Position numbers and translations under genes: made by a program
The notes under the pieces: generated by a model
Seen by the model: the letters and a program-made list of their open reading frames with translations, nothing else
Told to the model about the DNA's origin: nothing
The model's database searches: none
Assembly (NCBI RefSeq): GCF_033807715.1
Contig: NC_084599.1
Coordinates: 13,083,125-13,147,124, forward strand
Origin: Cololabis saira
Taxonomy: Eukaryota; Chordata; Actinopteri; Beloniformes; Belonidae
Direction: 5' to 3'
Length of the DNA stretch: 64,000 bases
Part shown: positions 23,766-35,900 of the stretch, piece by piece
Position numbering within the stretch: position 1 is the first letter of the stretch
Layout of the letters: every line of letters begins with the position of its first letter

Positions 23766-26394
23766 TTACTAGGATGGACTATGTATATTCTATGACCAAA
23801 TCTTTCGACTATCTTTAAGTGACGTTACACTGAAAGGTCAGAATCTGTTTACAGGTCTAGCAGAGTCTTTAATGTGCAAAAGAAGCTGGATGAACCAAAC
23901 TGTGGATCCAGAGGGAGCAGCTTTAAACTGTCAGTTGGAGTTGAACTGAAAATTAATTAAAATATGTGGTTGTAGAGTTGGAACGAAGTCAATTTCCCCA
24001 TCTCAACGTGTGACCAACAGTGCATGGCTCTATTAGTTAACACTAGAATAAACCACCAGAATCCCCTGTCGTTTTCAAAGGCTTGGCCGCAAAAAGGAAT
24101 AATGTGGAGCCTTAACTGTAGGCAAAGGTCTTTACAGGACAAAAATACCAATGGATGAACTGAAATAGGTCCAGCTTTTAAATACCTGGGTTACACTTTT
24201 CATTTATTTTTGAAAATAGAATAATAACAGAATCGTCCATTGATTTGTTGGATGATTTTTGAATGGAGACATTTTGTCTAATTTTTACTTGCTCTTTTCT
24301 CAATTACACTGCACGTTTACTGGTCAGGTTTTTATCATCACAGCTCCTTGTCAAGTCATATGGCAGCAAAAGTTATCATAAAACCGCCGTAATCACCTTG
24401 AAATGTGCAGCATCAAACATGTTGTCTTTTTTATTTTTATTTTTATTTTTTTTTGTTTTGTTTTTCATTTAAAAAAAAAAGATCTTTATCAGCATCTGAA
24501 TTTTGGCTATAACTGAGCAAGCATCAGTTTGCTGCATAATGTTGACCCCTTGTTGCACCAATAGCTTTTTTTTTGTATTCTCCGTCTCTGAGTGCCTTTG
24601 TGAGTCAGCACCAGCTCCAGTCGATAGCGAGGCCTTTGGATTGCAGTGCTTCTCTTCTCTTTCCCTGACTCTCCAGATTGCCATCTAAACTGGCAACTCG
24701 GCATAATGCTTGGCGAAAAATTTAATTTTGAGCATCCTGCGGGTCTTTAGAGGCCATTAATGCTAATGAAGATTCATGCATTCTAATAACATGTCGAGAG
24801 GGATAGAGGCCAAGACTGAGAGGAGAAGGAGCTAAAGATTATTTGTTTACCTCGCCCACAGCAGTCCCCTAAACAGAGACAGACACACAGGCACAAACTC
24901 AGGCGTGAGCACAAACACACTCACTCACTGGCACACTCAATGAATATCCCTGAAGTTTTGCCTAAGTCTGGCAGAGGCTATTTAAATGGATTAACAGCAA
25001 GGCATCACTCTCACTCCGTATGCTATTGTGCTCAGCTCTTGCCAAATCTCATTCCTGACAGGAAAGCTGGAGAGATGTAGGGTAATTTATTCTCATTCAA
25101 GGTGGCTAATTAGACGATGTTCCTGAAGCAACTGTCATTCTCTTCCCTTGCTGGAAACAAGTTCTGGCATCAGGGAAAGAAACTTTGAGGAATGAAAGAA
25201 AAAGAGACGGAGGTGTGAAAGATTAAAAAAGAGGAATACATGGATGGAAGACACAAGTTTTTGTTCTTTGCTAATGAACAAATCTGATTGAGAGGTGTAA
25301 AGTTGTCTTTAAAGCGGTGCTGGAGGTTTTGTATGCTTCTTTTCTTCCTCACTCTGATATTTTTCACATAAAGTGCACTCGGCACTCCCTTGAGTTTTAT
25401 TTGTCATTATTCAGTGGAACATTTCTGCTACAGTTACCATTCTAGGAACTTGTCCTAGAAACGTGTGTCAGACCTGGTTCAGGCACTAAAATGACTGCTC
25501 CAGTAAAACAGGAACAAGAACAGCAGATTGTTTTATGTAATGCCAGGTGTCACATTTTGCAGGTGTTTCCGTCTCCCTATCAATAATTGCACATGCTTTT
25601 CCTAATGTCCCTGGAAACACCAGAAGCAACCTCGTGGAGTGTTCTGTGGTCTTTTGCTTTTAGTGAATTGTTTTTGCGTATCTCCTTGAATTTGGACAAT
25701 GTCACCAAAAACCATTCTCTTAGTTGCTGTTTTCTTTTGTTTTGTTTTTTTATTTCATCTGGGCAAAACGTATCAAGCTCAACCACGTTAGATGGGGGGG
25801 GTATACATTTAACAAGTTCTCTTCTGGATGCAAAGACACAACAGATTGGTGGAGTAACACCCAACGTCTCATTAGAGACATCACTCGGCTCACAGTTACT
25901 GAGTCCAAACAAAGCAAGCAAAACCAAAAGGCTTGGTACACAGGAAGTCAGTTTCACACTAGCAATCCGGTCAGCTAGGTGTTTAGAACAATGTTGAAAC
26001 CATGTAACAGGCAGGGTCAAAATAAAAGTAAGGAGCATATAGAAATATAGTATGGCTAAGGAAATCTTGCAGTAGGAGACTGACGTGAGGCTGGAACACT
26101 GAGCAGGAGTATTATTTAAACCAACTTAGCAGAAGTACGTTGTCTTCTAATATTCAACATGCTGTGGAAACTCACCCAGGCCGACTGTTAACTTTCTCAC
26201 ACCTGTTCCAGTCACACATCTTCCTTCTCTTCCTCTGTGAACTCACCACAACATACTGGCTGTGAATTTACAAAGCTGAGCTTGATCCAGCACTGCTAGC
26301 TAATCATATACCTATATCCATTCTCCCTTTCTATTTCTAAAGTTCAGGGAGGGGCAATGATGTCTTTATTGCCTCAGAGAGTAGACTCGTGTCT
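23766..26394. other. Intronic sequence, no gene seen
   Basis: Contains T- and A-rich runs (24430-24480). Overlapping frames of 136 and 152 codons on opposite strands at 25580-26038 look like chance; neither has a domain I recognise or splice borders. Confidence 0.4.
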
Positions 26395-26700
26395 ATACTT
26401 GTCATGTAAGATCTCAGCACTGCATTTGATACAAATGATCACAGCAACCTCGGAGTCTCGGACATATTATTGGTAGTAAAGGAAATGTTTTAGCTTGGTT
26501 TAAGTTCATGTTAATGTTGAGTTCTCCTCATACAACAGATTTGGTCATGGTGTTCCACAGGGTTCTGTACATTGACCATTATTTTTTTATGATATTTATA
26601 TATTATTTATATATTTATCCTTCCATGAGGTACTGTTTTTCAGCAGTGGTGCATAATGTTTCATTACTAAGCAGATGACAACCTGTTATACCTATACATG
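26395..26700 (+). pseudogene. L2-type LINE reverse transcriptase fragment
   Basis: Translated pieces in order: DLSTAFDTNDHSN (near 26407-26445; the DLSAAFDTVDH block of L2-clade RTs), GHGVPQGSV (near 26545-26571; the GVPQGSVLGP block) and ADDNLLY (26671-26691; the YADDTQLY block). The spacing is right, but frames shift between blocks and stops occur. It is an old, truncated copy. Confidence 0.7.
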
Positions 26701-27946
26701 AAGCCAGATGTGCCCTGTAAGCTAACTGGACTACACATACTGTATGTATTCAATTTGCCATGTTATTCTATTCCGATCCTTATTCATGTTGATCAAACAC
26801 CACAATAATCACTCAACTAAAAAAACTTTCTGAGTCTGTTGGATAATGCAGCCTCAATCCTCCTTTTCTCTGTTAGAAAACTGAACATTTTACAGTTTGA
26901 GTAAAGTTTAAACATTTGAAAGTCAGGAAAAGGACCTTAAATGAAATAAAAAGCTGGATACTATGCTGTTACCTAATTCAGGTTTTTTTTATTTGGACAT
27001 AAGCACTTGGGATATAGACTGGATTGTCATACAGTAACTCTGGCTGGCATTTCTTGAGCATCTGGTACTACCATGACGAATTATTTTTTACCATGATTGC
27101 TCAATTGACATGACACATAAAACAAGGTTCTGGAACTGCCTTCATTCACTCTCAGAATAGTAAAACTAAAGAAAATCCCATTTGATGAGCGATCTGGAAA
27201 AACTAGTAGCTTGTTACTTCAAGATTGTACAACTGCAAGGGTGCTAAGACCAGTTATAAGGATTCAGGGGAAATCATTGTTGGCTCGGATAGCTGTCTTT
27301 TGAAGAAAATCACTATTTAAAAAAATGCATTTTGTATTAACTAAGTTTATCTTTGTCTGATGTTAAAATTAGGTTGATAATCTGAAACATGTAAGTGTGA
27401 AAACAAAAACAAAAACAGAAGAGTTCCCCCTGTAGGGGATCAAATACTTTTCCCAGCACTGTATGTAGAATATATGTCATAATTATTGTCTCTCTTTGAT
27501 GTCATCTCAGACCCCCAGCCAGTCAAGATAGATGGACCCCCCTGAGTTCAGGATGGGGAATACACTGAAGTGAAGATTTGATCCATTTGTTGGGTTCCTT
27601 AGGCAACTTTTTAATGAACTGGCATTCCATTAAATTTCATTTTTGGACTGTAATGAATTTAATTTTTAATTAGAATGAACTGAGATATACTTGCAGTACT
27701 TGCAATTTTAAATAATTTAGATTATATTTACCTTTGTTTATATACAGTGCTCAAGAATAATGAAAACAACAAATTAAAGCAGGATGTGGAAGAAAATATG
27801 AAAAAAGCAGAAAAGAAAGCATTATTCAGGCAGTGAGCCCACAATAAAAGACCAATTGGTCTCTGGCAGGGAACTGCGTTCCAGTAAAATACTTTTTGAG
27901 AGAACGCAGTTTCGGTTATAAAAGAAAGCAATACTTCTAAACAGTA
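26701..27946. other. Intronic sequence with a lone Tc1-like terminus
   Basis: Around 27430-27465 'gtaggggatcaaatactttt' followed by 'cccagcactgta' resembles the terminus of a common fish Tc1/mariner element. No matching left end was found upstream. Nothing else recognised. Confidence 0.4.
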
Positions 27947-27954
27947 TTCTAAAC

Positions 27955-28798
27955 TAGTGCTGTCAAGCGATTAAAAAAAAATTGAGCGATCAATTAATTA
28001 AGACCTGTAATTAATTAATGTAATTAATCATTTTTTAATATCGCCTGAAAATTGCTGATAAAAGCCCTCAACTTGAGGTGTTTTCCTTTAAATCCATTAC
28101 ATTATTGTGGCATATCAAAAAGACTAATATATAACAACAGAAAAAGTGGCTTTATAAAGTTTTTTTTTTTTTCACAGACTTGAGCAGATGCAGTCCTAGC
28201 CATTGACATTCACTTGGCAAGAACATTCGCCATCCTCTGTCGCAGATATGCGCATGCACAAGGTGCTCTCCTTGAGTTTAGTTAGGAAAAGAGCGTTGCT
28301 GTGGCAACATCATTGCTGCTAACGTTAGCTGTGGCTGCGCTCGAGACCGGGTGCTTTGCATTTATGTGGCTAAACTTGGGCTGATTCGTGGCAAGCAAAA
28401 GTCCTTTACACTCCACCTTTATCAATGGTGCCGTTGTGTCGTTTTAGAAATGTAAATTCCCCATTCACTGGACCGACAACATTCACATGCTCCTCCATTT
28501 TCACTTCTCTTCTCCACTAAGGCCTGTCCAGTTACAATGGGAGTCTACCAGCGTAGATAACGACGCCCACACACAGGGACAGCCAATCAATGTCCACTTC
28601 CAGGTGGGACTGACCATTGTTTTCCGCCCCTAACAACTCAAGCACAAACACAGATTTCATAATAAAGGCAACTCGCAAACAGAAAAAGTAAGGTTAGAGA
28701 TTAAAAAGTTGATTAAGTGATTAAAAAATATAATGTGCTAAATATGCCTGTAATTACCTGTAATTAATTGCAATTAAGGCGCTAATTTGACACCCCTA
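27955..28798. mobile_element. hAT-type element, TSD TTCTAAAC
   Basis: Termini TAGTGCTGTCAAGCGATTAA and (reverse complement of the right end) TAGGGGTGTCAAATTAGCGC are imperfect inverted repeats. A perfect 8-bp duplication TTCTAAAC flanks the element. It is 844 bp with 'taattaattaatgtaattaat' style repeats near both ends and no transposase. The interior 28180-28660 is GC-richer and may be captured DNA. Confidence 0.82.
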
Positions 28799-29466
28799 TT
28801 CTAAACAGTTGAACTTTCAACAAGAAAAAAAAACACATCTGCTAAGGTTTGGTATTCTTCAAGTGTATTTTGTCCTTTTTATTAACTTCCAAGTTTTTCT
28901 AAATTACCACTAAACTGTCCCAATCCAGGTCATGTTTCTATAGTTAAAGGTATTCTCCTTGATCCTCCCTGAGCTAGCAAGCATTTTGAAAATGGCACCT
29001 CTAAGCCCCCCCCATTCGGTCCGAATGATACGGATTGGTCCAGGTCCAGGAAGGGAAAGAACCAATCAGATGTCTTCATTTTAAACCACGTCCCCCCGCC
29101 CTGTCCCATGCGCGCACCCTGCTTCCAGCCGCCCCGTGTCCACATCGCACGGGTCTTCCTGGGCTCACAGTGTCCCAGTGTAACCCCCTCCCTCCCTCCC
29201 TTCTGCCACGGACCCCAGTATATTATAGATATTATGTAGTTATTTCCAGAGCAGCTCGGTCCCCGCTGTGTGTGACCAGGGAGCGGGAGCCGTTAGGCTG
29301 CTGCTGCTGCAGGAGCTGCTGGGCAGAGAGGAGCAGCAGCAGCAGCCCGCGGGGACACGTGAACAGCCGCAGCCGTGAAAAGCCGCAGCCGCCCCGGCTC
29401 GGAAGCTGTATGTGGTCCGTGGGGATGTAGGTCGTCTCACAGCGAGAGCGGAGAGCGCCGGTGAAC

Positions 29467-29632
29467 GGCACGGCAGCGCGCTGCGGTGCCGTGCAGGCTT
29501 GTTGCCGCAGCTACGCCGTAGGCTATGCCGTAGGCTACGGCGTAGGCTACGGCGTAGGCTACGGCGTAGGCTACGGCGTAGACGCCGTAGCCGTGGCTTT
29601 AGAGCCTGCAGCACCGCAGCGCGCTGCCGTGC
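29467..29632. repeat. Palindrome enclosing a CTACGGCGTAGG tandem array
   Basis: Outer arms GGCACGGCAGCGCGCTGCGG (29467 on) and the complementary GCAGCGCGCTGCCGTGCC (ending 29632) enclose six to seven 12-bp units at 29511-29593. The units are themselves palindromic, and the array switches orientation near 29529. Arg-rich frames over it are artefacts of the repeat. Confidence 0.9.
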
Positions 29633-29813
29633 CGCTCTCCCGGATGGAGACGCCGGTGGGCACGTTTGGGTGGGCACAGCCCCCCCTAAAACCGGCCTCG
29701 CTTACAGGTGAATGAGACATGGTGTAGTTTTGCTGTAAATGTGCTGTCCAAAATGTTTAATAATCCTATGCGCGTTCGTGTTTGTGGGGGCGAGGCTTTG
29801 GAGGGAGCGCTCG

Positions 29814-29838
29814 TGGGTGGGGGCGGGGGGGGCGGGGC
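29814..29838 (+). other. Potential G-quadruplex
   Basis: Four or more runs of three or more G within 25 bases (GGGTGGGGGCGGGGGG type), inside the right part of the TTAA element at 28944-29900. Confidence 0.6.
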
Positions 29839-29900
29839 TTAGAGGAAGCGCCACTTTCAAATCTTGCTAGCTCTAGGAAGACTGCATAGAATAACTTTAA

Positions 29901-32900
29901 AGTGAGCGCTCGCTTCTGCAAAAGCACTAACCTATTTCCTAAGTTGTGGGACTTTGGCGTTCGGCTATGTCTATAATAAATACATTCTAAATACTGTGAC
30001 AAATGTTTTAGTTTTTTTTTTAAACTGTTGTATTTTTCATCCATGTATTTTCTATGTTCATCCTTACTTTGACTTTCAGTGAGGTGCAGCTTCTGGTCAC
30101 TGTGACTGGTATGATTCTTCTATAAGGTTCTCCTTACACCACTAAAGGAACTGTGGCTTCAGTCACTCTGACTATTCAGTTTGGCTTGTCAGATTTAGAA
30201 AGTTAATTGCTCTTCTCGAAAGAATGATGGGGACAGCTGTGCTTTGGGTCACCACCGATATGGAAATGATTTTGTCACATAATCCTTGAAGATGTTCAAA
30301 CCATTTGTCTAACCCGGAAATGATAAAAGCACACCTGCAATAATTGTGTAATACGTTTTGTTTTACATGACTATATTTTGTCCTTTTATTCTACAGTAAT
30401 CTTTAAAACATGCACTACATTTTTGATGTATGTACTTTCCTCTCCTTACATTAATTTCCCTTTATGCCCAGTTATATCAACCATGCTGTGTAGTTGTAGA
30501 TTTTTTTATTTCATTTAATCTTTTGTTTTCTGCCTATTAACTGTAAATCCTCTGCTGCCCTTATTTTCACCTCAGGCCCCTCAATCAGCATCAATCTATA
30601 ACGACACATCTATGGGATAATTATGGAAAATACATGTTCAGATTGGCAGTCAGTCACTCATGTTGCACTCTGTAGTGGTTTTACTGTTACATCCATTACT
30701 CCTAATTGTGGGATTACACTGATTGAATGTTTCATTAATCAGGACGGCTCTCGTATTAGCTATGATTAATTCTTCAGTTGTTTCCACATTCTCACCTTTT
30801 TCCACTGGCCATGAACATCCCCTTCTTCTCTCTGTGGACCATTGTCATCTGCCCTCTTGCAAATGGCAAACTGAGCTGTCAGCCTTCAAAGAGTCACACA
30901 GGGAAGGAGCAAAATGGCAGCACACACATATACACACAAGCACACGCAAGCACGCGCCGTTTCATCAGTCGTCTGATCTAAAAGAGCAGAGCAGCAAAAA
31001 TATCACTCGGTGATGTGGATAAATCACCCAATCAGTCAGCTGGAAGTGTATGGCCTTTTATTTCCTAACTGCCGTTCACTAGAGCTTGTGGGAATATTAA
31101 TCGCTGAAATGTGCCCCCCCCTCCTCTCTCCCCGTCTGAAAGAGGAGAAACTAGAAAAAGAAGACGACTTGAATAATGTCTAAATATTTGAAGAGGTTGA
31201 TGTGATGTCAGGCTTTGAGCCTCCCTGTCAGCAAATGGAAGAAGAAATCAGCAGAGACCGGGTTGAAGATCTGAGGGGGAGAAAACATGCCTGCTTAGTT
31301 TTGATCTCACCCTTTTTTTTTCTTCTTTGCTCATTTTTGTTTTACTCTTATTTTCCTCTTAAAACTTTCCTGCTTTGTCTGTTTTCCTTCTTCCCACTTT
31401 ATATCCCCATTGCTCATTTTGTTGACTTTGTCTGTCCTCCCGAGATGCTTAATCTTCTTCTTCTTCTTTTTTCTGCATGTGTTATGCACAAAAAGCCTCT
31501 GCAGAAATCCCCTCAGAATTTCGTTTGTGTCTGAAGTGTGGCGCTCGTTTTTTAAATCCATGGTTAAGGTTTTAATAGGAGCACCCTGGGGCCCACGGGC
31601 AGTCCACCTAAAATCACTGTGGTATTCAGTGAAAGCTTGCATTTTTAGTTTGTCGTGCATGTTTGCGGGTATATAGATGTCTCTCTCTCTCTCTCTAGTA
31701 TCTCTGTCACACACCTGCCCTTGCTCTTCTGTCCCCTTTCCTGGAGACACAAACACCAACAAAAAAAAAAAACTTTTTCCACCGTTCTGAGCCAAATTAG
31801 TCCCCCACTCCCAGAGCAAACACAGCGTAGCAGCTGCCATGTGGGTGGACACTTTGAGCACACCGGTTGGAAGGTGGAGTGAAAGAGTCGTTTTTATTCA
31901 GCAGATAAAATGACAGCAGTGGAGACAGATTTAAAAAGCAGAATACATGGCAATCTTCTGGCTAATGCTCATCTGTATTTGGAAGAATAGAGCAAAAAGA
32001 AGGGCAGCAGATGCTGCTCAATCTTGAGTTGTAAAGGTATGTCTGTTCTCCTCATTTATAATTTGAGAGTTTAAAAACAAATAAAAAGTTTCATCTTGAT
32101 TAATTAATTTCCAATTCTCAATTATATAAGGTTTAAGGAAAAGTCCAGAGTTAATCCAGAGCATTTCCATGCTTTGAAGTTTCCTAATGAAATCACCTTT
32201 TACTAACCAATCCCTCGCTTCATCCAATATTCAAGTGTGTTGTTTAATTGAGTTAGTTGGAGTTCAGGGGTGCTGTACCAGCAGAATGGTCTCTACCCAT
32301 TTTCTATAACTGATTCAACCTGGCCAGAGTTGAAGGGCGGTTTTCATCCACTTCATACTTCACAATGTTGCACCATTTCCATCGTAGTTCATGATGGACA
32401 CAAAACCAGCAAGTCTAGATAAAACTAAACAAAAGCAGAAATTACAGCCACCATAGATGTTTCATTTTTCTGCATGGTAAATTGTACACCCTGCTCCTTT
32501 AGCTTATCATACATGTCTGTAGACTGGGGAACAAAAGAGGACTTCTTACTGTGAGGCAGCTTAGTCATTGTTCAAACTGATGACAAGGAAACATTTTTTT
32601 GGTGGTTTGGAAACATTGTTTTTCTGACCATTCATTGTATTTTTGGAGTGTATTTTGGCAGTCATTAAATCAAGCATCTGAGCTTGTTATCAGTTCATTT
32701 GTGACCAAGTAGGCAGACATTGGGGCTCTGGCAATAAAGGATTCATTGCAGATAATTATTTGCTTTTTTATTTTGATGTTTGCATAACCCTGACATAACA
32801 GAAAGTTATTCATTTGTACCCCCCAGCTAAGGTTGAATAGTTATTATTTTGTCATTTGTGAATGTAATGCATGCCTGTTGTTGACACTTGATGGTATTTT

Positions 32901-33495
32901 TCCAAAGTCAAGGATCTCTAGAAACTTACAGATATATTTTAATTGGAGATTATTAAAATGTTATCTAAGCTCTCAAGTAAAGAGTCGCATTTACTTGTTT
33001 GGAAAAGCCAAACTTCACAAAAGTCTGAATTTTGAATTCCATTTATTGTGGGTTTGAGCCCTCAGCCCTCAGACACATTCAGCGTTTACGCTCAGAATGA
33101 CATGCAGCTGATGGTTCTCATTATGTTAAACTGAGACCCATCTTGCTATGGACAGATCTGAGGACTGAGCTGGTCAGAAGAGGTTCAACTTATTAAAATA
33201 GCTAATTGGGTTTCATGTCACTTATGTGCTTTGAGGTCATCAGATTAAAATCTCGCATTGCCAGCAGAGAAGGCAAAGTAATGGAGTCATAAAATCATTT
33301 GTAGAATAACTCTGAGAGCAATTTATATTCCTGCTTAGGACATTAGGACGGCAATAAGGAGGGAGTCCAAGCGCACTACTGATTATCTTATATGTGTTTA
33401 ACAAAAACGGTACCTTTCTTCTGTAAATAAAACCTTCAAACTCCTATTTATTTATTCATTTGTTTATTTTATGTTGCTCAATTTAGGACGTGCCT
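29901..33495. other. Intronic sequence, no gene seen
   Basis: Pyrimidine-rich block at 31310-31470, (TC)8 at 31679-31697. Long minus-strand frame at 31331-31861 is low-complexity and overlapped by plus-strand frames. No bounded transposon recognised in 3.6 kb, making this one of the cleaner intron parts. Confidence 0.4.
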
Positions 33496-34467
33496 TTAAA
33501 GGTATTGTGACATCATTTTTAACATGCTTTTAACACTATTAAAAATTTGGCCAACATCCCTTAAATGTGTCTAAAAGAGTGTAACAAGAAAAACTTCACT
33601 CTAGTACTCCATTCTGTCCTTTTTATGACAGTGTTTTTTTGCGCCGTGAAAAACGGGTCCTTTTCCCCCTTTCCTGTCAATCATTGCGCCGCTCCTCCTC
33701 CAAACCTCCTCCAACCAACCGCTACACACTTCTGGCAGCGTCTCCACACACACGCGCGCACACCGAACCACAAACACCGACACACAGCCCAGACAGGGCG
33801 ACTACAGCCCGGGGATGAAGTCCAACCGGGACCAGAGGACCGGGACCGCAGCTCCCCGCGAGCAATACACTCACAGCGGCGTCGGAGAGTTAAGCCGGGA
33901 GCGACAGGCGAAGCATGCACGGAAAAGCAGCAGGGCGAAGCAGACAGTCCACAGCAAACAATCACAAAAATAAAGGCATGTAAATAAAGTGTCCCCTTAT
34001 CTTAAGTCCAGTCAGTGGCGGTGGGTCTTCTTAGCAGTTTTCCTCCGGTGATTAGAACAAAAGAGGCTCTAAACAGCTCCGTGTTAAGCCTGATTTATGG
34101 TTCCGCGTTAAATCGATGCAGAGCCTACGCCGTAGGGTTCAGCGTACGGTGCGCGTCGCCGCGTAACCCTACGCCGTAGGACTGCGTCGGTGTAACGCAG
34201 AACCATAAATCAGCCTTTATGGTGCGCTGGAGAAGAGAGGAGGCAGGGAGCTGGGTGGAGGGGGCGGTGATTTAGCGGATCGTTACGTAACGATCCGCCA
34301 CCAAACCAGGTGCGCCGTTTTTGCATAGTTATGCGGAAAATCCCAGAAAGCACACAATACACTGAATGTTAAAAGTTCGTTGTTTTTTGGGTGTAATTGA
34401 TGTCAAGACACCCAACAAAACACAAAAAATCAAGAAAAATGTGTTTTTCATGTCACAATACCTTTAA
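33496..34467. mobile_element. TTAA-flanked piggyBac-type element, longer copy
   Basis: Same termini and TTAA borders as 7897-8720 (TTAAAGGTATTGTGACAT ... ATGTCACAATACCTTTAA). It is 972 bp. It keeps an extra GC-rich stretch at about 33711-33868 that the other copy lacks. Carries the palindromic module at 34084-34219. No transposase. Confidence 0.86.
34084..34219. repeat. GC-rich palindromic module nested in the TTAA element
   Basis: Counterpart of 8338-8471, same position in the host element, with a few substitutions (GTAGGACTGCG for GTAAGCTCTGCG). So the module was already in the host element before the two copies separated. Confidence 0.85.
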
Positions 34468-35208
34468 GAAACCCAACATGGATCTGCAAGATTGAAATCA
34501 TATTTTGTCTTTTTAGTTTAATATAGTTTATTATGTAGGTATGTGTAGATTCAGTATAGTTAATATACTTTAAGACACACAATATCACTCCAGTGAGAAA
34601 AAAATTAAGAAATTAAGAATACAATTATAGAACTTTGGCATTTAATATATTTTTTCTAAATCCACAGAAATCTTTAAAAAAGTTGACAAGCAGTTTTTTC
34701 AATACTTTTACTATTAATGAACTCCATCAGCAGAATTGAGTAGTAGTACTAATTTGTCACCTTCTTTTCATGAATAAAAAAAGAAAAATCGTGAATTTTT
34801 TTTTAACATTGGTTTATGGTCACAAACACGTCTGTTTGTAGACATTTAAAAAAAATGTAATTAATTAAAATATAAAGGAGATATTTTTATATTTAAAGTG
34901 AGAAAGAAACTCACAACTCTGAGGAACCCTGAAAAACAATTCTTGATGGCTAGGACAAACTTTCCTGTAAAGGAAAGAGGTGGACACGTCGGGGAATCAA
35001 AATGATGAGTCCATCCTTAGATACTTCCCATATCACTTATACTTGTCACATGTAGCTGAGCTCTCACTAAGAGCAGGAACATTAAGGGAGTTACGAGAAT
35101 TCCCCTGAAGACATAAGTCAGAAGCGCACATATTGTAAACAGGGCATTTTATGAATGATGAATTTCAAAAGGTGAAGAGAGCACCAAAGCATTACTAGCA
35201 CTGAATAC
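34468..35208. other. AT-rich intronic sequence, no gene seen
   Basis: No coding frame, RNA gene or bounded element recognised. Confidence 0.5.
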
Positions 35209-35211
35209 TTA

Positions 35212-35897
35212 GACCCCGTCCACACGTAGCCGGGTATTTTTAAAACCGAATATTTCCCCCCTCCGTTTATAAAAAAATTTGCATCCACATTACATCGTTT
35301 TTAAAAAAAACCCTTCCACACGTAACCGAAGATCTGCATTTTCGACCACATTCATAAGCATTTCAAACCTGTAGATCATCTGCGGCTCCCGGGGAAGCTG
35401 CACCTCCGCGGCTCCGCTTCCCCGGCAGGCGCTTCTCTTTCTCCCCCCCGCGTCCCGCCCGCCACGGAGCTGCCGCGTTATCGACGCAGCCCTACGCCGT
35501 AGGGTACGGCGTAGGGTGCGCGTCGCCGCGTACCCTACGCCGTAGGCTCTGTGTCGGTGTAACGCAGTAAGCGGTGGTCAAGAGCAGAGACCATTTATTT
35601 AATAGCTTGGAGAACAGATGGTGGATCATCTGTAGTTCTGTAGTAAACAAAAGGCGCACGTCAGAGCAGATTTGTTGTTGTTTTGGCGCATAATGTGACG
35701 TTCGAAAACGCAAAAGTCCGGTTGTCTCTGTCTACGCGCATCTACATAAACGGAGTTTTCAAAAATCTTCACTTTGCCCGGAGTTTTTTTAAACCTTCGT
35801 TTATTTGCGTTTTCATGTGGATGACAGGTCAAAATGTAGGAAAATATCTCCGGTTTAGCAGATATCCGCAGATATCCGGCTACGTGTGGACGGGGTC
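35212..35897. mobile_element. DNA transposon with TTA TSD, Harbinger-type
   Basis: Left end GACCCCGTCCACACGTAGCC; the right end reverse-complemented reads the same for over 20 bases, continuing with CCGG. TTA flanks both sides, consistent with PIF/Harbinger. It is 686 bp, non-autonomous, with a CpG-rich centre and a palindromic module at 35472-35567. Confidence 0.78.
35472..35567. repeat. Palindromic module nested in the TTA-flanked element
   Basis: Starts CCGCGTTATCGACGC, contains CTACGCCGTAGGGTACGGCG and GCGCGTCGCCGCG, and ends GTCGGTGTAACGCAG. The outer GGCTGATTTATGG ends seen in other copies are missing here. Confidence 0.8.
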
Positions 35898-35900
35898 TTA

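Larger units (their letters stand above)
28944..29900. mobile_element. TTAA-flanked piggyBac-type element with CpG-rich core
   Basis: The left end TTAAAGGTATTCTCC and the right end (reverse complement TTAAAGTTATTCTATG) are imperfect inverted repeats. They remain alignable for about 60 bp (GAGCTAGCAAG, then CCTCTAAGCCCC on both arms), with TTAA at each border. Between the ends lies nearly 0.8 kb of CpG-rich sequence, a Gln/Leu-type GCAGCAG run and a tandem CTACGGCGTAGG array in a perfect-looking palindrome. No transposase was seen. Confidence 0.78.

Noticed and set aside
25580..26038. 152-codon minus and 136-codon plus overlapping frames
   Set aside because: Opposite-strand overlap, no homology I recognise, no splice or promoter evidence. 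Could be old retroelement DNA, but not supported.
29511..29593. CRISPR-like array
   Set aside because: The 12-bp units are contiguous with no spacers, and the genome is eukaryotic.
29240..29715. Arg-rich and Val/Gly/Tyr-rich frames on both strands
   Set aside because: They are translations of the CTACGGCGTAGG tandem array and GC-rich core inside a TTAA-flanked transposon; no start context, splice borders or family signature.
29040..29880. CpG-rich region as an alternative ncan promoter or CpG island
   Set aside because: It lies wholly within the TTAA-bordered element, with inverted ends; promoter activity cannot be shown from sequence. Kept only as a question in the findings.
31331..31861. 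176-codon minus-strand frame
   Set aside because: Overlaps several plus-strand frames, low-complexity Lys and Arg-Glu-Arg-Glu runs, no recognisable domain.
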